This document shows positions 28,202 through 36,301 of a DNA stretch of 64,000 bases, in pieces (the first letter of the stretch is position 1; each line of letters opens with the position of its first letter). The position numbers and the translations under genes are program-made. Below the pieces are notes generated by a model that saw only the letters and a program-made list of their open reading frames with translations, was not told the origin of the DNA and ran no database searches. Source of the stretch: Rhodococcoides kyotonense (GTDB taxonomy: Bacteria; Actinomycetota; Actinomycetes; Mycobacteriales; Mycobacteriaceae); the NCBI RefSeq assembly GCF_900188125.1, contig NZ_FZOW01000012.1, positions 1 through 64,000 on the forward strand. The letters run 5' to 3'.

Positions 28202-29425
28202 ATGCCTGGATCGACCGTGTTGCGACTGGTCGTGCTCGCTGCCGCCGCATTCGTCTACGTGACCGCCGAGACGTTGCCCATCGGCCTGCTTCCGGAAATC
28301 TCCGCGGACATGGCCGTCAGCGAATCGAGCGTCGGCCTGCTGTTGACCTTCTACGCCTACGGTGTCGCGGTCATGACGATGCCGCTCATCACGTTCGTTC
28401 GGCGATGGCCGCGCCGACGAGTCGTCGTCGTGACGGTCGCAGCGCTCGCCCTCTCGCAGCTGCTGTCGGCCGTTGCCGTCGGATATCCGATGCTCGTGCT
28501 CGCCCGCATGGTGTGCGCGGCGACGCACGGAGTGTTCTGGGCGGTCGTCGCTCCGGTTGCCGCGTCGCTCGTGGCTCCGAACATGAAGGGCAAGGCCATC
28601 GCGACCGTGTACGCCGGGACGTCGCTCGCCCTCGTCGCCGGCAATCCGCTGACCGCGGCGCTGGGCCAGTGGCTCGGGTGGCGAACAGCCGCCGCGTGTA
28701 TCGGGGTGGTCTCTGCGGCGATCGCGGTGACGCTGTTCTCGGTTCTGCCGAAGATGCCGGTGAACGGACCTGCCCGGAAGTCGAGGTCGCGGGTCCTCGA
28801 CCGATCGCTCGTAGTGATTTGTGTCGCAACGTTTCTCGCGGTTCTCGGCCACTTCATCGCGTACACGTACTTCTCGCTCCTCGTCGACCGTGGCGTCGGG
28901 TCGATCGGAACGACTCTGACGCTGATGCTTCTGCTGTACGGACTGTGTGGCGTCGTCGGGATCTGGATCGTCGGGAAGACGTTCGACCGCTGGCCTCGGC
29001 GCTCGACGATCGTCTCGCTGAGCGTCGTAGCCGCGGCTCTGCTTCTGCTGTGGTCGACGTTGCAGTCCGCGCCGGGTTCGCTCGCGGTACTTGCCGTGGT
29101 TGCAATCGGCCTCTGGGGTCTGGCGTTCACGACCGTCCCGGTGTGCCTGCAGTCGTCGGTGCTGAACACTCCGCGTGCCGACCCCGACCGCGCGTCGGCG
29201 ATCTACGTCGTGTCCTTTCAGGTCGCCATCGCATCCGGCGCTCTGGTCGGAGGTGTGCTCATCGACCGCACCAGCATCGCGGTGGTCACGTTCATCGCTA
29301 TGGCGCTGATCGTCGCGGCGCTGGTCACGGTCCTCGGGGCGCGCGGGGTGTTCCGGGGGTCTTCGGGTGGACCGAATGCCGCCCTGGCCCCGGTCGGCCC
29401 GGCGCCGGCAGGCCCACCCAGGTGA
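28202..29425 (+). CDS. MFS transporter, DHA1 (sugar-efflux/AraJ-like)
   Basis: A 407-residue, 12-helix transporter. TM1 reads VLAAAAFVYVTAETLPIGLLPEI, characteristic of the AraJ/YdhP-like branch (AETLPIGLLP), and TM4 contains ARMVCAATHGVFWAVVAP. Probably controlled by the divergent LacI regulator. The C-terminal tail (NAALAPVGPAPAGPPR) is unstructured and its stop lies within a REP-like repeat. ATG at 28202; an upstream frame from 28178 would cross the operator and is rejected. Confidence 0.85.
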   Translation: MPGSTVLRLVVLAAAAFVYVTAETLPIGLLPEISADMAVSESSVGLLLTFYAYGVAVMTMPLITFVRRWPRRRVVVVTVAALALSQLLSAVAVGYPMLVLARMVCAATHGVFWAVVAPVAASLVAPNMKGKAIATVYAGTSLALVAGNPLTAALGQWLGWRTAAACIGVVSAAIAVTLFSVLPKMPVNGPARKSRSRVLDRSLVVICVATFLAVLGHFIAYTYFSLLVDRGVGSIGTTLTLMLLLYGLCGVVGIWIVGKTFDRWPRRSTIVSLSVVAAALLLLWSTLQSAPGSLAVLAVVAIGLWGLAFTTVPVCLQSSVLNTPRADPDRASAIYVVSFQVAIASGALVGGVLIDRTSIAVVTFIAMALIVAALVTVLGARGVFRGSSGGPNAALAPVGPAPAGPPR

Positions 29426-29480
29426 CCGAATGTCACCTTCGGTCACTCTGAGTGACTGGATGTCCCCCTCGCTCCCACCG
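29421..29480. repeat. REP-like palindromic repeat (family C, copy 4)
   Basis: GGTGACCGAATGTCACC, then GGTCACTCTGAGTGACT, then GGATGTCCCCCTCGCTCCC. Diverged relative of the 23562 units. Contains the stop codon of the MFS gene. Confidence 0.75.
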
Positions 29481-29502
29481 GCCCCACCTCCTCGGCCCCC
29501 CA

Positions 29503-29563
29503 GGTGACCGAATGTCCCCTTCGTTCACTCTGAGTGACTGGATGCCGCCCTCGCTCCCACCGG
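29503..29563. repeat. REP-like palindromic repeat (family C, copy 5)
   Basis: Second member, 82 bases from copy 4, with TTCACTCTGAGTGACT. The trpEG stop and its last residues (about ARAASSHSE) are encoded by this repeat on the minus strand. Confidence 0.75.
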
Positions 29564-31414
29564 CCCCACCCCCGGCACCACCGAAACCCCCGGCCCCGAA
29601 ACCCCCGCCAACCCAGGAGAACCCCCGACCAACCGCCCGACCAACCCGCCCAGCAGGCCGAGGCCGTTGGTCGACAGCACCGACTCCGGGTGGAACTGGA
29701 TCGACTCGAACCCCGGACCCCGCAGGGCGTTGACGTACCCCTGGTCCGCTGAAACGGTCACTCCTGCAACGTCATCGGGCACAGCCGCGAAGGTGTTGTA
29801 GAACCCGACGGTCCGTTCCTCCCCGAACACGCGGACGGTCTTCTGCACACCCTGCTGCGGACGGGGCAACGCGACGACATCCAACCCCACCACGCGCGCG
29901 AGAATCTGGTGGCTCAGGCAGATCGCCAGCAACGGCAGACCACTCGAAAGCCTTTCGCGCACAATTGCTTCTGCCCGTGCTATGCGCGCAGACGACACGC
30001 AGGACGGATCACCCGGACCCGGTCCGCACACGAGAAGGTCGGCGTCACAACCGTTGAACTCCTCCCATCGCACCACCGTCACATCCATGCCCAGATGTCG
30101 AAGCTGGTGCGCGATCATCGCCGTCCACTGATCCTCGAAGTCCACGACGACGGCGGTCCCGCGCGAGCCGACCTCTACGGAAAACTGCGAGTCCAGCCAG
30201 AACGACGCCAGCTTCTCGTTTCGCCTGGCCAATGCGTCGGAGACCCCTGGAACATCGGCCAACCGAATCGCATCGTCGAAGGAAGGCCTTCGCGCCTCCA
30301 CCCCCAACGCCGCCAACACTCCGCCCAGCTTCGAACGCGTCTCGGCCACTTCGTGTTCCGGAACCGAATTGCGCACCAGCGTTGCGCCGGCGGAGATCTT
30401 CAAGACACCATCCGGCGAGATCTCACACGTACGGATCAGGATCGGCGCATCCACGGTCGACACACCGTCGCGGTTCTCGAACAACGCCAGAACACCCGAA
30501 TAGTAACCACGCCCGGATGTTTCGTACCGCTCGATGACCCGCGCGGCGTTCTCGATGGGTGAACCGGTGACTGTCGGCGCGAACATCGTCTCGCGCAGGA
30601 TGTCTCGTGGATCGAGATCACTGTCGCCGACGAGTTCGTACTCGGTGTGCGTCAGGTGGCCCATCTGCTTCAACCGAGGCCCGACGACGCGTCCGCCGCG
30701 GGCGCAGATGCGGCTCATCATCTTCAGTTCCTCGTCGACGACCATGAACAGCTCGGCGTTCTCCTTCGCGTCACCGAGAAATTCGAGGACGCCGTCACCG
30801 GACGGCCCGTCGACCGGATGCCGGTAGGTGCCGCTGATCGGGTTCATGATCGCGGTGCGGCCGTCGAAACCGACGTGTCGCTCGGGCGTCGCACCGACCA
30901 ATGTCACGAGGGGAGTGTGTACGAAGAACGTCCAGTACGAGCCGGATTCGCCGAGCAGGAGCCGTCGAAAGATCTCCAGGCCCGCATGCAGGTCGTCGTC
31001 CAACTGGGCTCTGAAGTCGCGCCGAATGACGAAGTTCGCACCCGCGCCGGTGCCGATCTCGTCGGCGAGCACTCGCGTGACGATCGACGCGTACTCGTCG
31101 TCACCCGGTTCGAATCGGCCGTCGCGCAGCGACAACTCACCCGCCTCGACCGCCTCGAGAACCTCACCGACACCAACCCGCACACGCTCCGACACCCGCA
31201 GACACTGCAGCAATGCCCCGTCGTCGTGACAGGCGAAGCCGCGTTCCTGAATCTGCCTGAACGGGACCAGCGCAAGAACATCACCATCGAGTGGGACATC
31301 CGCCAGGGACGGCACCGATACGACATTGCCGACGAGCACGTCCACCCCGTGCTCACGCGCGATCAACGCGAACGGTTCGGAACCGGCCAGAGCACTTCTC
31401 AACAGATCCTTCAT
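29525..31414 (-). CDS. trpEG: Fused anthranilate synthase (TrpE-TrpG)
   Basis: A 629-residue fusion that makes anthranilate from chorismate and glutamine. The chorismate-binding domain (about 1-400) contains GATPERHVGFDG, MNPISGTYRHP, ENAELFMVVDEELKMM and FAPTVTGSPIENA; the glutamine amidotransferase domain (about 430-610) has the CGPGPGDP oxyanion motif, nucleophile Cys in LLAICLSHQ and His-Glu in FHPES. ATG at 31412-31414 has GAAGGG eight bases upstream; the longer frame to 31453 lies in the attenuator. The fused form resembles Streptomyces TrpEG and PhzE; the tryptophan leader upstream favours tryptophan synthesis. The Gly/Val/Pro-rich tail is repeat-derived. Confidence 0.92.
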   Translation of the reverse strand: MKDLLRSALAGSEPFALIAREHGVDVLVGNVVSVPSLADVPLDGDVLALVPFRQIQERGFACHDDGALLQCLRVSERVRVGVGEVLEAVEAGELSLRDGRFEPGDDEYASIVTRVLADEIGTGAGANFVIRRDFRAQLDDDLHAGLEIFRRLLLGESGSYWTFFVHTPLVTLVGATPERHVGFDGRTAIMNPISGTYRHPVDGPSGDGVLEFLGDAKENAELFMVVDEELKMMSRICARGGRVVGPRLKQMGHLTHTEYELVGDSDLDPRDILRETMFAPTVTGSPIENAARVIERYETSGRGYYSGVLALFENRDGVSTVDAPILIRTCEISPDGVLKISAGATLVRNSVPEHEVAETRSKLGGVLAALGVEARRPSFDDAIRLADVPGVSDALARRNEKLASFWLDSQFSVEVGSRGTAVVVDFEDQWTAMIAHQLRHLGMDVTVVRWEEFNGCDADLLVCGPGPGDPSCVSSARIARAEAIVRERLSSGLPLLAICLSHQILARVVGLDVVALPRPQQGVQKTVRVFGEERTVGFYNTFAAVPDDVAGVTVSADQGYVNALRGPGFESIQFHPESVLSTNGLGLLGGLVGRLVGGSPGLAGVSGPGVSVVPGVGPVGARAASSHSE

Positions 31415-31455
31415 CGAACACCCTTCTCGAAAAAATGCTCTCGAGAAAGGCACAA

Positions 31456-31483
31456 AAAATGGCCGCCTCGAGAGGCGGCCACG
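31456..31483 (-). terminator. Trp attenuator terminator
   Basis: On the minus strand a 22-base near-perfect stem (TGGCCGCCTCTCGAGGCGGC, closing with CA) is followed directly by TTTTTT. It lies between the trpL leader peptide and the trpEG start, 42 bases upstream of the ATG, in the position of an intrinsic attenuator. Confidence 0.85.
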
Positions 31484-31507
31484 GCAATTGATACGCGAAG
31501 TGGGCGC

Positions 31508-31555
31508 CTAGGAGCGCCACCACCATGATCCTGCTACGGACATCGATGCGTACAT
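31508..31555 (-). CDS. trpL: Tryptophan operon leader peptide with three consecutive Trp codons
   Basis: A 15-codon frame, MYASMSVAGSWWWRS, ending in TAG at 31508-31510. The three tandem TGG codons followed 25 bases later by a terminator hairpin and then trpEG are the hallmarks of attenuation by ribosome stalling, as in Streptomyces venezuelae trpE(G). A shorter start at the second ATG (31543) is possible. There is little room for a ribosome site, so the transcript may be nearly leaderless (TACAGT lies 10-15 bases upstream as a possible -10). GGCGC...GCGCC just after the Trp codons could pair as an alternative hairpin. Confidence 0.85.
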   Translation of the reverse strand: MYASMSVAGSWWWRS

Positions 31556-31622
31556 GTCGGGTTACTGTACACATCTTCGACCGGCTATCGTCACCGGTGG
31601 TCGTCACGGACGGTCACGTGAC

Positions 31623-31745
31623 GTGCGAGGGAATCCGGTGAGAGTCCGGGACTGACGCGCAACGGTGTCCACGCCTGCATGGGTGGGAGTCCGATCGCTC
31701 GCACTTCACGGCGTACATCCCGCGGCTCCGCGTCACGAGCCCCTA
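31623..31745 (+). promoter_or_regulatory. Cobalamin riboswitch
   Basis: The aptamer closes with a 7-bp P1 helix GTGCGAG (31623-31629) / CTCGCAC (31698-31704). Inside lie the conserved GGGAATCCGGTGAGAGTCCG, CTGACGCGCAACGGTG (B12 core, consensus CCCGCNACUGU-like) and GGGAGTCCGAT before the closing strand. A CGCG-GCTC-CGCG hairpin (31721-31732) follows before the coding region and may be part of the expression platform. It precedes an ABC operon, which it should shut off when adenosylcobalamin is abundant. Confidence 0.85.
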
Positions 31746-31767
31746 GTAGGAAGTTCTGCCCTCTCCC

Positions 31768-32802
31768 ATGAACACCCGCACACCACTCTCGATCGCCGTG
31801 CTCACCGCTGCACTGGTCCTCACTGCCTGTTCCAGCGCCGAGGACACACCCACGGCCACGACGGACGGCAACTCCACCTTCCCGTTGACGATCTCCAACT
31901 GCGGTCAGGACGTCGTCATCGACGCACCCCCGCAGCGTGCGGTGTCCCTCAACCAAGGTTCGACGGAGATCCTGCTCAGCCTCGGGCTCGCGGATCGCAT
32001 GGTCGGCACGGCAACGTGGACCGACCCCGTGCGCAGCAACCTTGCGTCCGAAAACGAGAAAGTACCGAGGCTGTCCGAGAACAAGCCGTCGCTCGAGGTC
32101 GTCCTCGACGCCGAACCGGACTTCGTCTCGGCTTCGTTCGGCGGCACACTCGGTCCTGGCGGCGTCGCCGACCGCGATCAGTTCGAGCAACTCGGCGTCC
32201 CCAACTACCTGTCGCCGACGGATTGCAACGGCAAGACCGACGAGAGCGTCAATTCCGACGGCGCCCGCACCGAGCCTCTGACGATGGATTCCGTGTACCA
32301 GGAGGTCCGAGATCTCGCCGCGATCTTCGACGTCCGAGAGCGCGGTGAGCAGTTCGTCGCCGAGCTGCAGGATCGCTACGAGGCTGCGTCCGGATCGGTG
32401 AATGCGCCGGGCGCCTCGCTCGTCTACTGGTTCGCCGACACCGCGACGCCCTACATGGCCGGATGCTGTGGGTCGTCGGGCATCATCACCGATTCCGTCG
32501 GTGCGGAGAACATCTACGCCGACACGACCGACGAATGGCCGCAGGTCAGTTGGGAATCCGTCGCCGATCGCAATCCGACGGCGTTCGTGCTCGCAGACCT
32601 GAGTCGTCGCACGATCGCCGGTGACGCCCTGGACTCCAAGATCGAGTTCCTCGAGACCAACCCGGTGACGCAGCGCCTGCCTGCAGTGACCGGTAAGCGG
32701 TACATCGTCGTCAACGGGGCGGATCTGAACCCGTCGATCCGAACCGTCGACGGCGTCGAGAAAGTCGCGACGGCGCTGCAGGATTGGGGCCTGGCGAATT
32801 GA
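31768..32802 (+). CDS. ABC transporter substrate-binding lipoprotein (cobalamin/F420-0 type)
   Basis: A 344-residue BtuF/FecB-fold binding protein. Signal peptide with lipobox LVLTAC places Cys21 at the mature N terminus, anchored outside the membrane. The fold is visible as RAVSLNQGSTEILLSLGLADRMVG and VVLDAEPDFVSASF. Automated schemes often label this family a putative F420-0 transporter, but the cobalamin riboswitch directly upstream argues for a corrinoid or precursor. ATG at 31768. First gene of a three-gene operon with overlapping stops and starts. Confidence 0.88.
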   Translation: MNTRTPLSIAVLTAALVLTACSSAEDTPTATTDGNSTFPLTISNCGQDVVIDAPPQRAVSLNQGSTEILLSLGLADRMVGTATWTDPVRSNLASENEKVPRLSENKPSLEVVLDAEPDFVSASFGGTLGPGGVADRDQFEQLGVPNYLSPTDCNGKTDESVNSDGARTEPLTMDSVYQEVRDLAAIFDVRERGEQFVAELQDRYEAASGSVNAPGASLVYWFADTATPYMAGCCGSSGIITDSVGAENIYADTTDEWPQVSWESVADRNPTAFVLADLSRRTIAGDALDSKIEFLETNPVTQRLPAVTGKRYIVVNGADLNPSIRTVDGVEKVATALQDWGLAN

Positions 32803-33839
32803 CACCCGGTACGACGGTTCAGCAGCGGCAGAGTGTTCTCGCACCCTTGCTGATCGTCGGTACCGCCGTGCTGGCGTTGTCGATCGCGCTCGCCATCACG
32901 ATCGGCCCGGCGAACTTGTCGGTGCTCGATGTCTATCGGGTGGTGTTGCAGCACCTCGGGTTCGGTGATTCGGGCGTCAGTCGGATCAAGGACGGCATCG
33001 TGTGGGAGCTGCGGCTTCCGCGCACTTTGCTGGCGGCGATCTGCGGTGCGGGACTTGCGTTGTGCGGTGCGATCATGCAGTCGCTGCTCCGTAATCCCTT
33101 GGCGGACCCGTTCGTTCTCGGGATTTCGTCCGGAGCGTCGACGGGTGCCGTGCTGGTCGCGGTTCTCGGTTTCGGCGGCGGAATGCTGTCGTTGTCGACG
33201 GGTGCGTTCATCGGCGCTGTGCTGTCGTTCGTGCTGGTCATGTTGTTGGCCGCGGGTGCAGGCGGTGGGACGGACAGGGTCGTGCTCGCCGGAGTAGCAG
33301 GGACGCAACTGTTCTCGGCGTTGACGTCGTTCATCGTGATTTCCTCTGCAGATGCAGAACAGACACGAGGGGTTCTGTTCTGGCTGCTGGGGTCGCTCGG
33401 TGGCGCCGACTGGACCGACGTCGTGATGTGCGGAAGTATCTGTGCCGTCGGCGTTCTCGTGTGTCTGTTCCACGCATCGGCGCTCGACGCCTTCACTTTC
33501 GGCAACGACGCGGCCGCGTCGCTGGGTGTGTCGGTGAAGTGGATTCGAATTCTGCTGCTCGTCATCACCGCGCTGATCACGGCAACGCTCGTCAGTGCCG
33601 CGGGCGCAATCGGATTCGTCGGGCTCGTGCTGCCGCACGCGGCACGGTTCCTCGTCGGGTCGCGTCATCGACGCTTGTTGCCGACGACCGTGCTCGTCGG
33701 CGCGATCTTCATGGTGTGGGTCGACGCCGTCGCCCGCACGTTGTTCGAGCCGCAGGAGATTCCGGTCGGTGTGGTGACCGCACTGGTCGGTGTCCCTGCG
33801 TTCGCGGTGATTCTGTTTCGGATGCGGAGGACCGGATGA
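32799..33839 (+). CDS. FecCD/BtuC-family ABC permease
   Basis: A 346-residue permease with about ten helices. Signature parts are LRLPRTLLAAICGAGLALCG, LRNPLADPFVLGISSGASTG and AGAIGFVGLVLPHAARFLVG. TTG at 32799-32801 overlaps the previous stop (TTGA), giving MTPGTTVQQRQ; an in-frame TTG at 32784 is an alternative. It would form the homodimeric channel for the BtuF-like binding protein and ATPase flanking it. Confidence 0.88.
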   Translation: MTPGTTVQQRQSVLAPLLIVGTAVLALSIALAITIGPANLSVLDVYRVVLQHLGFGDSGVSRIKDGIVWELRLPRTLLAAICGAGLALCGAIMQSLLRNPLADPFVLGISSGASTGAVLVAVLGFGGGMLSLSTGAFIGAVLSFVLVMLLAAGAGGGTDRVVLAGVAGTQLFSALTSFIVISSADAEQTRGVLFWLLGSLGGADWTDVVMCGSICAVGVLVCLFHASALDAFTFGNDAAASLGVSVKWIRILLLVITALITATLVSAAGAIGFVGLVLPHAARFLVGSRHRRLLPTTVLVGAIFMVWVDAVARTLFEPQEIPVGVVTALVGVPAFAVILFRMRRTG

Positions 33840-34618
33840 CGATACGCGGCAAAGCAATTCGATGGACACGCTCGTCGCACACCATTCTGGACGGCGTGGA
33901 TTTCGAACCCGTGAAAGGCGAGACCGTCGGGCTGATCGGTCCGAACGGGTCGGGGAAGTCCTCGCTGCTGCGGATCCTCGCCGGCATCGTGACGCCCGAC
34001 CACGGCTCGGTGACGCTCGACGGCACGGGCATGGACACGCTCAGGCGCAAACAGATCGCACGACGCGTCGCGATGGTCGATCAGCATTCGACCACCGATG
34101 TCGACATCTCGGTGCGAGATGTCGTGCGGCTCGGCCGAATTCCGCATCACGGGCTGTTCGGCGGCGACCCGGCAGCGGACGATCGTGCGATCACGAGTGC
34201 GCTCGAGAGCACGGGAATGGCGTCGAAGTCGCATCGGTTGTGGCACACGCTGTCCGGAGGTGAACGTCAGCGCACGCAGATCGCGCGGGCGTTGGCACAG
34301 GAACCGACCGAACTACTGCTCGACGAGCCGACCAACCACCTCGACATCCAGCATCAGCTCGACATCCTCGCGTTGGTAGCCGAGCTGCCGCTGACCAGCT
34401 TCATCGCCCTGCACGACCTGAACCTGGCAGCGATGTTCTGCGACCGCATCGTCGTACTGCGCGATGGCGTCGTTGTCGAGACAGGCACGCCCGCCGACGT
34501 GATCACCCAGGACCTCGTGCGGGATGTCTACCACGTGCACGCCGACGTCGGTCTCGACGAATCCGGTACGTATCCCCAGATCACATACCGCAAGCGGCAC
34601 GTGCACGAAAATACATAG
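33836..34618 (+). CDS. ABC transporter ATP-binding protein (BtuD/FecE type)
   Basis: A 260-residue ATPase: Walker A GPNGSGKSS, Q-loop near VAMVDQH, signature LSGGERQRTQIARAL, Walker B LLLDEPTN, H-loop ALHDLN. ATG overlaps the permease stop (ATGA). The last six residues HVHENT and the stop are supplied by a palindromic repeat, the same tail as the DHA2 exporter at 9859. Confidence 0.9.
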   Translation: MTIRGKAIRWTRSSHTILDGVDFEPVKGETVGLIGPNGSGKSSLLRILAGIVTPDHGSVTLDGTGMDTLRRKQIARRVAMVDQHSTTDVDISVRDVVRLGRIPHHGLFGGDPAADDRAITSALESTGMASKSHRLWHTLSGGERQRTQIARALAQEPTELLLDEPTNHLDIQHQLDILALVAELPLTSFIALHDLNLAAMFCDRIVVLRDGVVVETGTPADVITQDLVRDVYHVHADVGLDESGTYPQITYRKRHVHENT

Positions 34619-34643
34619 AGGCCTATGTATTTTCGGGCACGTG
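34598..34643. terminator. Long palindrome, bidirectional terminator (family A, copy 2)
   Basis: Arms of 21 bp (core GTGCACGAAAATACATAG, one mismatch) around a 4-base spacer. Situated between the convergent ATPase gene and PLDc_N-like gene, as copy 1 is at 9832. It encodes the C-terminal end of the ATPase. Confidence 0.8.
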
Positions 34644-34655
34644 GGGCGAAGCCCC

Positions 34656-35000
34656 CTACTCGCCTCTCGCCCTCCGCCGCTGCTCCTCGGCGCGGGCGCG
34701 GCACTGACGCAAGAATTCCTCGTCGGCCTCCGGGCTGGTCCCGACGGCTCGGCCGGGGCGAGTGTCGTATTCGGGGTACGCGGAGTTGCTGCGACTCGGC
34801 ACTCCGGCACCGCCCCAGATGCCGCCGCCGATCGGGCGTCCGGCGACCAGCCACACGATCGACCCGGCCAGCGGAACGAACACGACGAACAGCAGCCACA
34901 TCGTCTTGGGCAGGTACCGGATTCCGCCTTCATCTGCCGTGACGACGTCGATGAGGCAGAACACCCACAGGATCATGATGATCAAGCCGAGGTAAGGCAC
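34656..35000 (-). CDS. PLDc_N-domain small membrane protein
   Basis: 114 residues. Two helices (MPYLGLIIMILWVFCLIDVV and MWLLFVVFVPLAGSIVWLVAG) form the phospholipase-D-like nuclease N-terminal (PLDc_N) module seen at the front of cardiolipin synthases and in stand-alone membrane proteins. The cytosolic tail ends in a charged helix (EEFLRQCRARAEEQRRRARGE region). No catalytic HKD domain. Rv-type homologues are unassigned; function unknown. Confidence 0.72.
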   Translation of the reverse strand: MPYLGLIIMILWVFCLIDVVTADEGGIRYLPKTMWLLFVVFVPLAGSIVWLVAGRPIGGGIWGGAGVPSRSNSAYPEYDTRPGRAVGTSPEADEEFLRQCRARAEEQRRRARGE

Positions 35001-35060
35001 CGTTCCTCCTGATTCGACAGACCGGGCGGTCTTTTGCCACGCAAACCATACAGGGAACTC

Positions 35061-36293
35061 TCAGGAACCACAGCCCGCAGCAGGCACTCCCGCGAATCGG
35101 TCACGCATGAACGCCAGCCCGACACCGAAATCCGTCGCAGCAGGCGCCAGATGATTGACGCCCAACCTCCCGGGGACCAGCGGCAGCTCGTTGACGTAGA
35201 GCGACACCGACGCCCCCCGGGAGCACCAATCGGCAACGAGCTGCTGCGCCTGACCCGTCGGGATGAAGTCGTCGTTGCGCGCCGAGTTCACCAGGACCGG
35301 CGCGCTCGGCGTTCCGTTGCCGATGCGCTGGTCGTCGAACACGCGCCGCACGATCGGGTCGTCACCGATGACGTCGGCCAGCGGACGGCCGTCCTTCGTC
35401 CACGATGCCGTCGACGTACCGCCGAATTCCCGACGCGCTTCCACGAGGCACTGCGTCGACACCCGGTTCAGTACCTCTTTGCCGCGATCGTTCGAGGCCG
35501 CGTCGACGACAGCTGCAAGCTCGGGGTAGCGCGCCACGAATCCGTTGATCGCGAACCCGATTGCTGCCGTCAGCCCGGTTCCGTCGATGTGCCGCAGGAC
35601 CGCGTCGAGATCCGCGGGCGGAGCGCTGGCGTACGTGCCCGCGACATTCAGCTCGGGTGCATAATCGCCGACGAGTTCCGCCGCGGATGCCGCGGCCCCG
35701 CCGCCTTGCGAATGCCCCCAGAATCCGACGGGCCCGTCGTGCCCGGCCAGCTCGAGTGCCGCGCGAGCTCCATCGATGAGAGCATGCCCCTGCTCGATGC
35801 GATTGACGTACGTGTGAATTCCTGGCGTCCCGAGCCCGACGTAGTCCGTCACCAGCACCCGAATGCCCTGCGTCAGGAACGCGACGGCGAACGCGCCCTC
35901 GTAGTTGATCGACGTACTGCCGGTGCCCGGGTCGTATTGCCCGCCCGTCGGGAATTGGCGCGACGGCGCGCACTGGTCACCTTGGCCTTGTGTGCCGGGT
36001 CCGATGACGACCGTCGGCGTCGGGCCGCCGGAGTAGGGAACCGTCGGCTCCAGATAGGTGCCCGTGACGGCCACCGGTGATCCGTCGGCGAGGGTCGAAG
36101 AGTATTTCACACGTTGCGCCACACCGGGGAACTGACCCACCTGGCCAACGAACGAAACAGGTTCCGCCGCAATCACAGTCCCCGCCTCGGGAGGAATCGC
36201 CGACGGTTCCGCGTAGAAATCCGGCGCCGCATGAGCAGGAACACCGAACATCGACAGGCCGAGCGCCACCGCCAGTACGATCCGAACGCGCAT
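35061..36293 (-). CDS. Secreted LIP-family lipase
   Basis: A 410-residue exported hydrolase. Signal peptide at residues 1-22 (VALGLSMFGVPAHA before APDFY). The fold matches secretory lipases of the LIP family: VIGPGTQGQGDQCAPS, VLVTDYVGLGTPGIHTYVNR, nucleophile motif GFWGHSQGGGAAASAAEL, then SARNDDFIPTGQA and a C-terminal NHLAPA with the likely histidine. Acts on acylglycerols outside the cell. ATG at 36293 precedes an ordinary Sec signal. Paired tail to head with the PLP enzyme upstream. Confidence 0.87.
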   Translation of the reverse strand: MRVRIVLAVALGLSMFGVPAHAAPDFYAEPSAIPPEAGTVIAAEPVSFVGQVGQFPGVAQRVKYSSTLADGSPVAVTGTYLEPTVPYSGGPTPTVVIGPGTQGQGDQCAPSRQFPTGGQYDPGTGSTSINYEGAFAVAFLTQGIRVLVTDYVGLGTPGIHTYVNRIEQGHALIDGARAALELAGHDGPVGFWGHSQGGGAAASAAELVGDYAPELNVAGTYASAPPADLDAVLRHIDGTGLTAAIGFAINGFVARYPELAAVVDAASNDRGKEVLNRVSTQCLVEARREFGGTSTASWTKDGRPLADVIGDDPIVRRVFDDQRIGNGTPSAPVLVNSARNDDFIPTGQAQQLVADWCSRGASVSLYVNELPLVPGRLGVNHLAPAATDFGVGLAFMRDRFAGVPAAGCGS

Positions 36294-36301
36294 GTAATCC
36301 C

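Noticed and set aside
31353..31607. 84-residue minus-strand frame across the trp leader
   Set aside because: It would translate through the attenuator stem and into trpEG out of frame; the shorter WWW peptide explains the region better.
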